From: Chelydra serpentina
Lineage: Eukaryota > Chordata > Testudines > Chelydridae
Reading direction: 5' to 3'
DNA: 64,000 nucleotides
NCBI GenBank assembly: GCA_037349315.1
Contig: JBAIAC010000020.1
Coordinates: 806,001-870,000, forward strand
In this document: positions 24,801 to 36,800 of the stretch, piece by piece
How positions within the stretch are numbered: the stretch's first letter is position 1
Layout of the letters: every line of letters begins with the position of its first letter
Program-made: the position numbers and the translations under genes
The notes under the pieces: generated by a model
What the model was told of the DNA's origin: nothing
The model's input: the letters and a program-made list of their open reading frames with translations, nothing else
Database searches by the model: none

Positions 24801-27800
24801 ACACAGAGACTCCATGAGAATGGGAGAACAGGATCTCTCCTCACCACTGAAGTGAAGCCACCTCTTGGGTAGGGCCAGGCAGCTGAGAAACAGGACAAGG
24901 AAATATGGCCCAGCTGTTTAGAAATGGAAGTGAGGAAGCAGCCTGAGTCCAATCATAGCACCCAAAGAACAATACGGGTTCAGGATTAATTAACTAAGAT
25001 GCAAATTGGCCACAACAATGGGGATACAAGACCTACTCTTGACCAAGTGACCCTCGTTTCTAGTCCATGTAATTAGCTACGGGCTCAATTTGACACCATA
25101 TCCAACCAGTGGGGCCTGTGATTACAAAGTGCCCCATTGTGCCATAGCGGGGCAGGGGATCATAGATTCATTGACTCCAAGGCTAGAACGTACCTTTTTG
25201 AGCATCTAGTCTGATCCTAGAGCAGAGCTTTTACAGAAATATCCATTCTTGACTCAACAATTGTCAGCGATGGAGAATCCACCAAAACCTGTGGTAAATC
25301 GTGCCCTTACAATTGGTTAATTACCCTCACTATTATAAATGTATGCCTCATTTCCACTCTGAATTTGTCTAGCTTCAGCTTCCAGCCATTGGAACCTGTT
25401 CTATCTTTCTCTGCTGGACTGAGGAGCCCATTATTAAATATTTATTCTCCAGGTAGTTTCTTGTAGACTGTGATTAAGTCACCTTTTACCTTTCTCTTTG
25501 TTAATAGATTGAGCTCCTTGAGCCTATCACTATAAGTCAGGTTTTCTTATCCTTTAATCATTCTCGTGGCTCTTCTATGACCCTCTCCAATATATCAACA
25601 TCCTTCCTGGATTGTGGGCACCAGAAATGAATACAGTACTCTTCCAATGGTCACAAAAGTGCCAAATATAGAGGTGAAATATCCCCTCTACTCCTGCTAA
25701 TGATTCCTCTCTTTATACATCCCAGGATTGCATTAGCCCTTTTGACCACAGAGTCTCAGTGGAAGCTCATGCTCAGCTGATTGTCCTCCACGACCCGGAA
25801 ATCTTTATCTGAGTCACTGTTTCCCAGGATATAATCCCCCACCATGTAAATATGATCTGCATTCTTTGTTCCTAGATGGAGATATTTACATTTAAATGTA
25901 TATTGTTTGCTTGCACCTAGTTTACCAAGCAATCCAGATCACACTGAATCAGTAACCAGTGCACTTCATTCTTTACCACTCCCCCAATTTTTGTATCATC
26001 TGCAAATTTTAACTACCGATGATTTTATATTTTCTTCTAAGTAACTGATAAAAATGTTAAATATCATACGTCCGAGAACCACTCCCTGCCGTGTGTGCCA
26101 TGTTAATTTTATACTGGTCTAGTATTTTTAATCAAAATGTTTTGCGGTATCTTACAGAAGTCTAAGTATATTTCATCCACATTATTACCTTTATCAACCA
26201 AACTGGTAAACTCATAAAAATCAAGTTAGTTTAACAACATCTATTTTCCATAAACCCATGTTCATTTCCATTAATTCCATTACTCTCCCTTAATTCTTAA
26301 TTGTTCAATCCCATATCAGCCACTTCATTGTCTTCCCTGAGACTGATGTTAGGCTGACAGACCTGTAATTAGCCGAGTTATCCCTTTTACTCTTTCTAAA
26401 AATTGGTACAACATTAGCTTTCTTCCAGGCTGCTGGAGCTTTCCTAGTGCTCCAAGATTTATTGAAAATCAAAAATAACAGTCCAGAATGCTCCTTACTC
26501 GGCTGTTTTAAAACCTTTGGATGCAAATTATCTGGACCTGCTGATTTTAAAATATCTATCTTTCCTAGCTTCTGTTTAACATCCTCCTGATACAGTAGTG
26601 GAATGGACAGAGTGTTATCATCACGATATGGTGAGACTATATAATCTCTTTTTCCCAAATACAGAACAAAAATATTTATTGAACACTTCTGCTCTTTCTA
26701 CATTGTTATTGATATTTTCCATCTAAATATAGACTGATATCATTGTCAGGATTCTGTTGGTTCTTAATATATTTTAAAAACGCCTTCTTGTTGCCATTAA
26801 CTCTACTGGCCATAGATTTCTTATTCTGTCCCTTTGCTTCCCTTATCCATTTTCTACTAACTAGAACAATCAAACAGTGATGAAAGCCTCTTCACACAGT
26901 ACAAACACCCCTCTCTGCACTAGCGGCCCATAGCATTGTGGTGAGGTTCTGGGGTCAGCACTAACTCAGACAGGAAAGCATGCTCTATTGAGCTTCCCGA
27001 CAGGCTCTCTGTAGCATCAAAAGTGCAAGGGAAGGTGAGAGTTACCTGAGCACACAACACCGGCATCTTCTGCATCATTTAAGTTATGGTCTCCCCCAGG
27101 CCTAGCCCTGCATTTGGAGATGGCAGCTTCTGCCCCTGTGCAGTTAACATCATCCAGCCAGGGACAGTCAGATCCATGTCCAAACCGAGCCCCATGTGGC
27201 GCTGATAACGCCATCCCACAGCCTGGCACACAACTTCAGCATCCCAGCTGCCACCACACTCAGTTTCCCACTGCTGGTTATGAAACACCTCGACTCTCCC
27301 AGCGCAGCGATTGTGGCTATTCACTAGCTGCAGCAAAGACACTTCTGAGATGCCTGAGCCTTGAAACACCCAAGGGAGTAAACACTCAGGGAGGTTCCTG
27401 TGCCTCTGAGTGCTAGAGATGCTGGGGAATGTAGCGCCCTCCACTGAGCGGTCTGAATGGGCTCCGCACACAGCGACTGCCTGTCCCAGGCTGAATCACC
27501 ACCACTGACATCCAGCTCGCATGGTGGTCCCTGAGCTGCTCCCTGCAGCACAGGCCCTTAGCACCAAACTGGAGTGCTGGGGTCAGCACTGACTGAGAGG
27601 GCCGAACTCCCCCTCCTGAGTCCCCCTCCCCCTCCCTGTACCACGGTGATGGATGTGGGTTACCTGAGCACATAACACTGGCATCTTTACTGTGGTGAAA
27701 GTTATGGTTTCCCCAAGGCTTAGCCGTGCATTCACTGAGGGAAGCTTCTGATCCTGTGCAGTGAACATCGTCCAGCCAGATGGGATCAGACCCTGGCCCA

Positions 27801-30800
27801 AATCGAGCCCTGCCTGGGGCTGATAATGCCATTCTACAGCCCAGCTGCCTCCACATGATGGCAGCTTCACATAACTGCCAGTTGTCAACACACACGGTTC
27901 TCCACTGCTGATTGTGAAGCACCTCAACTCTCCCAGTGCAGGGATTTGGATCATTCACCAGTCAGAGTGGAGCAAAACCTAGACTGACTGAGCCTGCAAA
28001 CACCCAAAGGGAATAATGACTCAGAGAGATTCCTGTGCATCTGATCGCTTGTGACGCTGGGGAACTTAGCGCCTCCCTCTGACGGGTCTGAACAGCCTCT
28101 AAACACAGTGCCTGCCTATCAAGGACTCACTCCCCACCACTGACATGCAGCCACCTCTGGGATGGTACCGGGTAGCTGAGAAATCAGGCACAGAAACTCA
28201 TGGGATGTGTACGAGAGGGAGTGAGGAAAAACCATGTCTCCAGTCACAGCTCTAGGGGAAGTTACAGGTTCAGGAGTAATAAGCCGAGATGGAAATCACC
28301 CCAATTGATGCGGGGAGGAGCCCCATGCTTCATAAAGGGTTTCTACTGCCCCTGAGTTGCTTCAACACCAAATCCCACAAATGGGATCTACGGTTACCCA
28401 GCGCCCCATTGTGCTGTCGTGGGGCACGGGGATCAGTGATCATTGCCAGGACAGGGTCTCTCAGTGAGGCGCACGTACTGCTCACTGCAGCGCAGACCCT
28501 AAGTGCTGGGCTGGGGCACTGGGCGCAGTACTGACTGCGAGGGGAGAGAGCCTCCTACTGAGCCCTTGCCCTGCTTCCTGCAGCACAGGCAGGTAGACCT
28601 GTGCGAGAGAAACGGGGTGAGCACTGACACCATGGGAAAAGACTCCCAATGGGCTCCCTCCAGTACTGACAGCGTATTGACTCAGACAGGAGAGCTGGGT
28701 CTGTGCTGAAAGCTTCCAAGCCTGATACCTGCACCACCCACAGTGATGTGACGGAGGAGGGTTACCTGAGCACACAGCACCGGCATCTTCTCCGTGGTGA
28801 CAGTTATTTAGTCCCCATGGCCGAGCCCTGCAATCGGTGAGGGCAGCTTCAGTCCCTGTGCAGTGAACGTCATCCAGCCAGATACGGTCAGATCCTCGTC
28901 CAAACTGCGCTCTCCCAGGGGCTGATAACGCCGTCCCACAGCCCAGCTGCCTGCACACGACTCTGGCCTCGGTTAAATCCCAGCTGTCATCACACACGGT
29001 TCCCCACTGCTGGTTGTGAAGCACCTCGACTCTCCCAGCGCAGCGACTCGAACCATCAACCAGTCGGATTGGAGTCTGCTCTGGAATGGCCGAGTCTGCA
29101 AATGCGCCAAGGGGATAAATACTCAGGGAGATTCCTTTGCCGCTGATCACTAGTGACATTGGGGAACGCAGCGCCTCAGATCTGATCAGTCTCTACACAT
29201 ACCAATTGCCTGTCACGGGTTCATTCTGCCGTACTAATATACAGCCACCTGTGGGGTGGGAACAGGCAGCAGAGAAACAGGCCATTAAAACACCTGGGCT
29301 GTGTAGGAGAGGGAGTGAGGAAGAAGCCTGTCTCCAGTCGCAGCAGTGGGGGAAGTTACAGGTTCAGAGGTAATTAACTGAGAATGAAATCACTATGATG
29401 GGGGGTAGGAGCCCCACACTTCATAAAAGGATCCCAGGTTTCTACTGCTTCTTAACAGCTGCAGGCTCCATTCGACCCCAAATCCCACAAATGGGATCTA
29501 CGGTTACCCAGCACCCCATTGTACTGCAGAGGGGTAGGGGGATCAGAGCGATCAGCGACGGGGAGGGTCTCTCACTAAGGCGCACGTCCTGCTCCCTGCA
29601 GCGCAGGCCCTTAGTGCTGGGCTGGGGCACTGGGCTCAGCACTGACTGCGAGGGGAGAGCGCCCCCTACTGAGCCCCTGCCTCGCTCCCTGCAGCACAGG
29701 CCGTAACTGCTGTGCTGGGGCACTGGGGCAGCACGGCCTGCAATGGGAGAGTATTATTCCTGAAACCGCCACCCTGCCTCCTACAGCACAACAGCCGTCA
29801 CCACCCTGGGACACTGGGGTCAGCACTAACTCCAGGGGGAAAGGCCCCTTGTGTGGTCCCCAAACTGCTCCCTACAGCACAGTCCCTTCACCCACATGGG
29901 GGTTAGCACCGACTGCGAGGGCAGAGCAGTCTTGCTGTTCCTACAGCTTGGGCCCCTGGCACAGTGATGTTATATTGGGATCTGAACTGACTGCCCCGTA
30001 TTGAGCTCCTACCCCACTCCCTGCAGCATCCACCGGGATGGAGGAAGGTTACCTGAGCACACAACACTGGCATCTTCTCCGTGATGACAGTTATTTAGTC
30101 CCCAAGGCCGAGCCCTGCAATAGGTGAGGGCAGCTTCAGTCCCTGTGCAGTGAACGTCATCCAGCCAGATGGGGTCAGATCCTCGCCCAAATCGAGCCCC
30201 GCCTGGGGCTGATAACGCCGTCCCACAGCCCAGCTGCCTGCACACGACTCTGGCCGCAGCTAAATCCCAGCTGTCATCACACACGGTTCCCCACTGCTGG
30301 TTGTGAAGCACCTCGACTCTCCCAGCACAGTGACTCGGGCCGTTCACCAGTCGGAGCGAGGTCTGCTCTGAAATGTTTGAGTCTGCAAATGCCCCAAGGG
30401 AATAAACACTCAGGTAGGTTCCTGTGCATCTGATCGCTAGTAATGCTGGGGAAATTAACACCTCCCACTGACAGGTCTGAACAGCCTCTAAACACAGCAT
30501 CTGCCTATCAAGGTTTCACTCCCCACCACTGACATGCAGCCACCTCTGGAGTGGAACAAGGCAGCTGAGAGACAGGACACAAAAACTCATGGGCTGTGTA
30601 GGAGAGGAAGTGAGGAAGAACCCTGTCTCCAGCCACAGCAGTGGGGTATGTTACAGGTTCAGTCAAATTAGCTGAGATGAAAATCACCCGGAGTGACGGG
30701 GATAGGAACCGCACACTTCAGAAAGGGATCCCTGAGTGGCTGCAGGCTCCATTCGACACCAAATCCTGCAAATGGGATCTACGGTTACCCAGCGCCCCAT

Positions 30801-33800
30801 TCTGCTGTAGCGGGGCAGGATGATCAGAGCAATCAGCGACGGGGAGGGTCTCTCACAGAGGCACATGTACTGCTCCCTACTGAGCCCCCATCCTACTCCC
30901 TGCAGCACAGGCATGTAGAACTGTGTGGGGGAAATGGGGTCAGCACTGACACCATGGGAAGAGCGACACTTCCTGTGACCACGAACCGGCTCCCTGCAGG
31001 ACAGGCCCTTAGCACCATGCTGGGGCACTGGGGTCAGCGCTGACTCAGACAGGAGAGCTGGGTCTGTGCTGAAAGCTTCCCATCCTGCTCCTTGCAGTAC
31101 CCACAGTGAAGTGATGTTGGAGGGTTACCTGAGCACACAGCACCGGCTTCTTCTTCGTGGGTACAGTTACTGTCTCCCCACGGCCGAGCCCTGCACTGGG
31201 AGAGGGCAGCTTCTGTCCCTGTGCAGTTGACATTATCCAGCCAGATATGCTCAGATCCTTGCCCAAAGTGAGCCCCGGTGGGGGCTGATATCGCCGTCCC
31301 ACAGCCCAGCTGCCTGCACACGACTCCGGCATCCTGTAGGTCCCAGCCGCCATCACACACGGTTCCCCACTTCTTGTTATGAAACACCTCGACCCTCCCA
31401 GCGCAGCGACTCGAACCATTCACCAGTCGAACCTGAGTCACTTCTGAGATGCCGGAGTCTGCAAACACCCAAAGGAATAAACACTCAGGGAGGTTCCTGT
31501 GCATCTGATCTCTCGTGTCTCTGGGGAGCGTAGCGCCTCCCGCCGACGGGTCTGACCGGTCTCTGCACACAGCCACTGCCTGTCAAGGCTTCCCCACCAC
31601 TGACCAGGCTAATCACTGGGTGAGATATATGCACAATCGCTCACCAAAGGTCGTATGTGTGGTTTCTACCAAGAGCCAGCAGCCCACTGGCCGAACTACT
31701 GGGGGCAAGATGTTTGTATGGGACATAGTTGAAGAGAGATGTAAAATGTGGAATATGAGGCTCCAGAAGTGCTGTAGTGAAGCTTGTCACCTGCGCCATG
31801 GCGATCCCTTCGGCTGAGCCAGTCAGCACATAGCCGTGGAGACAGGCTATAGTCACTGTCTGGAGCCAGTGGTGTCCTGAGTATTTACAAACACAAAGAC
31901 CCCCAGCATAAGTCTCCAAAGAGAGACCTCCTCTGGGAAGAGATAATGGTCTGTACCTACAAAGAAAGAGCAGAGAGGACAAGAGCTAGGGCCGGCCCTC
32001 AACATTTTGGCACCTGAGGCGGGGAGCTCAAATGACTCCCTCGCTTGGGCCTAAACTCTGAAAGGTCTCTTGTGCCCTCCTTCCTCCAGCACAGCACTCC
32101 ACCACCTCTGGGCATCTAGAGCAGAGAGAATACATATGCACCAGCAGCAGACACAATTTTCTACACTCTCGGTCCTCCTAGTGGTGCCCCCCCACAGTCT
32201 AGCACCTGAGCGGGCCACCTCAGTTCGCCTCATGGTAAGGCCTGCCCTGTCAAGAGCTCCCTTTCACCCAGGAGGCGGCTGACAGCGTTTGTCTCAGGAA
32301 CAGGAGATCACAGCCAAGCCTGGAGTAAAACCCTGGAAGGACTGTGGGGTGAGCGTTGCTCTACCCGACAGAAAAGTCTCTCATTCAATGAGTCTAGGCT
32401 CTAGTCAATGTGGTATGATTGTATTGGCCATGGAACCATTTTGTTCCAACCCTTCTCCTTGCTACCCCTGGAATCTCTACACTCTGTGAAATCCCTTGTC
32501 CTTGGTATCACTATGAAGGGATCTAGAGCTGTGCGTTGATTGGGGCAGAGATGGGAGGTGGAACTGGTCAGCTAGGGGCCCTGTTCCTTTGGGAGCAGCG
32601 GATCTGTGACTGCTGTGAATGCCCAGTTGGACAGAGGCTGGGTGTTGCAGGGGGATACTCGGAGGGCCGACGGGTGAAGTGTGTCTATTGCCAACCTGGA
32701 GAGAGGCCGCCGCGCAAGGCCTAGAGGGCATGGCGTGTGTGGCGTGTGGCTGAGGGAGTTGGGGAGCTGCTCACTGTAGCAAACTACAGGCCATGGGCCG
32801 GATCCAGCCCCTCAGGGCTTTGTATCTGGCCCACGGGATTGTCACCCTGGTGGTGCCATGTGCCCCGTGCCGCTCCTGGAAGCGGCCGGCACCACGTCAC
32901 TGTGGCCCCTGGTGGGGGGCAGAGGGCTCCGTGCACTGCCCTCACCTGTGGGTTCCACACCCGAAGCTCTCATTGGCCATGATTCCCTGTTCCCGGGATC
33001 GCCACGCGGCCGGGGCATGCAGGGATTCTGCCTTAGCGGTGCCATGTAGCTGCCACCTGGAGCTGTTCCAGGTAAGTGGTGCCAGGCCGGAGCCCACACA
33101 CCGAACCCCTCCTGCATCCCGCACCCCAACCACCTGCCCTGATTCCCCTCCTCCATCCTGAACCCCTGCCCTGATCCCTGTGTCGTACCCCACACCCCTC
33201 CTGCACCCTATCTCCCTGCCCTGAGCTCCCACCCCCTGCCCTGAGCCCCCTCCTGCACACCGCACCCTTCCCTGAACCCCAACCCCCTGCTCTGTACCCC
33301 CACCCATATTCCAAACACCTCCCTGAAACCAAACCCCCTGCACCCCAACCCCCTGCCCTACATTCATGGCCCTGCATGCAATTTCCCCACCCAGATGTGG
33401 CCCTCACGCCAAAACGTTTGCCCACCCCTGATCTAGAGACATGAGGTAAGTGAGGTAATGTCTTTTATTAGACCAGCTTCTGTTGGTGAGAGAGACAAAT
33501 TTTGGAGCTCACTCAGAGCTCTTCTTCAGGTCTGGGCTCTGTGTGGTTGGAGAGCTTGTCTCTCTCACCAGCAGAAATTGGTCCAATAAAAGGCATTTCC
33601 TCACCCACCTTGTCTCTCTTGTATCCTGGGACCCACATGGCTGCAACTGCACTGCATACGAAAATGGCAGATGTCTAAGCAGAGCACATCAGGGCTATTC
33701 CCTTAAGCAACCAAACCTCTCATCCCATCAGAATAAGACAGCAAGTGAGTCTGACTAGAACTCACTGGTGACAGAGCGCCCATAGTGCTGTAGTTGGGTG

Positions 33801-36800
33801 GGGGGGATCAAAGGGAGCAGAGGTGGGAGAGGGGCTCTCACAGTGACGTATACACCTCAGCCTGCAGCACGGTGCCCTAGCACCACGCTGGGGCATTGGG
33901 GTCAGCACTGACAGAGGGCAGCCCCCTCCTGTGGTCCCCAAACCACTCCCTGCAGCAAGGCCCTTAGACATGACCTGGGACCTTGTGGTAACGCAGGAGT
34001 CTACAGGGAGAGCAGCCTCTGCTGAGCCCCAGAACAGCCTTTTGCATCAGGGTCAGGACCCATTGTGAGGGGAGAGCGCCCCAGTGAGCCCCCAAACTGC
34101 TTCTCACAGCACTCACAGGGGCATGATGAAGGAGAGTTACACACCCCTCTCTGCACTAGCGGCCCATAGCATTGTGGTGAGGTTCTGGGGTCAGCACTAA
34201 CTCAGACAGGAAAGCATGCTCTATTGAGCTTCCCCACAGGCTCTCTGTAGCATCAAAAGTGCAAGGGAAGGTGAGAGTTACCTGAGCACACAACACCGGC
34301 ATCTTCTGCATAATTTAAGTTATGGTTTCCCCCAGGCCTAGCCCTGCATTTGGAGATGGCAGCTTCTGCCCCTGTGCAGTTAACATCATCCAGCCAGGGA
34401 CAGTCAGATCCATGTCCAAACCGAGCCCCATGTGGCGCTGATAACGCCATCCCACAGCCTGGCACACAACTTCAGCATCCCAGCTGCCACCACACTCAGT
34501 TTCCCACTGCTGGTTATGAAACACCTCGACTCTCCCAGCGCAGCGATTGTGGCCATTCACTAGCTGCAGCAAAGACACGTCTGAGATGCCTGAGCCTTGA
34601 AACACCCAAGGGAGTAAACACTCAGGGAGGTTCCTGTGCCTCTGAGTGCTAGAGATGCTGGGGAATGTAGCGCCCTCCACTGAGCGGTCTGAATGGGCTC
34701 CGCACACAGCGACTGCCTGTCCCAGGCTGAATCACCACCACTGACACCCAGCTCGCATGGTGGTCCCTGAGCTGCTCCCTGCAGCACAGGCCCTTAGCAC
34801 CAAACTGGAGTGCTGGGGTCAGCACTGACTGAGAGGGCCGAACTCCCCCTCCTGAGTCCCCCTCCCCCTCTCTGTACCATGGTGATGGATGTGGGTTACC
34901 TGAGCACATAACACTGGCATCTTTACTGTGGTGAAAGTTATGGTTTCCCCAAGGCTTAGCCGTGCACTCACTGAGGGAAGCTTCTGATCCTGTGCAGTGA
35001 ACATCGTCCAGCCAGATGGGATCAGACCCTGGCCCAAATCGAGCCCTGCCTGGGGCTGATAATGCCATTCTACAGCCCAGCTGCCTCCACATGATGGCAG
35101 CTTCACATAACTGCCAGTTGTCAACACACACGGTTCTCCACTGCTGATTGTGAAGCACCTCAACTCTCCCAGTGCAGGGATTTGGATCATTCACCAGTCA
35201 GAGTGGAGCAAAACCTAGACTGACTGAGCCTGCAAACACCCAAAGGGAATAATGACTCAGAGAGATTCCTGTGCATCTGATCGCTTGTGACGCTGGGGAA
35301 CTTAGCGCCTCCCTCTGACGGGTCTGAACAGCCTCTAAACACAGTGCCTGCCTATCAAGGACTCACTCCCCACCACTGACATGCAGCCACCTCTGGGATG
35401 GTATTGGGTAGCTGAGAAATCAGGCACAGAAACTCATGGGATGTGTACGAGAGGGAGTGAGGAAAAACCATGTCTCCAGTCACAGCTCTAGGGGAAGTTA
35501 CAGGTTCAGGAGTAATAAGCCGAGATGGAATCACCCCAAGTGATGCGGGGAGGAGCCCCATGCTTCATAAAGGGTTTCTACTGCCCCTGAGTTGCTTCAA
35601 CACCAAATCCCACAAATGGGATCTACGGTTACCCAGCGCCCCATTGTGCTGTCGTGGGGCACGGGGATCAGTGATCATTGCCAGGACAGGGTCTCTCAGT
35701 GAGGCGCACGTACTGCTCACTGCAGCGCAGACCCTAAGTGCTGTGCTGGGGCACTGGGCGCAGTACTGACTGCGAGGGGAGAGAGCCTCCTACTGAGCCC
35801 TTGCCCTGCTTCCTGCAGCACAGGCAGGTAGACCTGTGCGAGAGCAACGGGGTGAGCACTGACACCATGGGAAAAGACTCCCAATGGGCTCCCTCCAGTA
35901 CTGACAGCGTATTGACTCAGACAGGAGAGCTGGGTCTGTGCTGAAAGCTTCCCAGCCTGATCCCTGCACCACCCACAGTGATGTGACGGAGGAGGGTTAC
36001 CTGAGCACACAGCACCGGCATCTTCTCCGTGGTGGCAGTTATTTAGTCCCCATGGCCGAGCCCTGCAATCGGTGAGGGCAGCTTCTGTCCCTGTGCAGTG
36101 AACGTCATCCAGCCAGATACGGTCAGATCCTCGTCCAAACTGCGCTCTCCCAGGGGCTGATAACGCCGTCCCACAGCCCAGCTGCCTGCACACGACTCTG
36201 GCCTCGGTTAAATCCCAGCTGTCATCACACACGGTTCCCCACTGCTGGTTGTGAAGCACCTCGACTCTCCCAGCGCAGCGACTCGAACCATCAACCAGTC
36301 GGATTGGAGTCTGCTCTGGAATGGCCGAGTCTGCAAATGCGCCAAGGGGATAAATACTCAGGGAGATTCCTTTGCCGCTGATCACTAGTGACATTGGGGA
36401 ACGCAGCGCCTCAGATCTGATCAGTCTCTACACATACCAATTGCCTGTCACGGGTTCATTCTGCCGTACTAATATACAGCCACCTGTGGGGTGGGAACAG
36501 GCAGCAGAGAAACAGGCCATTAAAACACCTGGGCTGTGTAGGAGAGGGAGTGAGGAAGAAGCCTGTCTCCAGTCGCAGCAGTGGGGGAAGTTACAGGTTC
36601 AGAGGTAATTAACTGAGAATGAAATCACTATGATGGGGGGTAGGAGCCCCACACTTCATAAAGGGATCCCAGGTTTCTACTGCCTCTGAACAGCTGCAGG
36701 CTCCATTCGACCCCAAATCCCACAAATGGGATCTACGGTTACCCAGCACCCCATTGTGCTGCAGAGGGGTAGGGGGATCAGAGCGATCAGCGACGGGGAG

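Larger units (their letters stand above)
26905..34140. repeat. Internal duplication block, downstream copy (d12-d16), 7236 bp
   Basis: 26905-32772 matches 34141-40000 at roughly 99% by eye, including introns, damaged exons and transposons (offset 7236 at the left end, 7228 at the right). 32778-34140 matches 42859-44221 (offset 10081). The block is therefore the same unit as 34141-44221 but lacks about 2.86 kb that includes exon d6. The join at 32772/32778 carries five extra bases (actgt). Confidence 0.9.

Noticed and set aside
32536..32724. Cysteine-rich plus-strand frame ([10 protein letters not shown]...) preserved in both blocks
   Set aside because: Conservation is due to the recent duplication; the cysteine spacing fits no known finger and there is no gene context.
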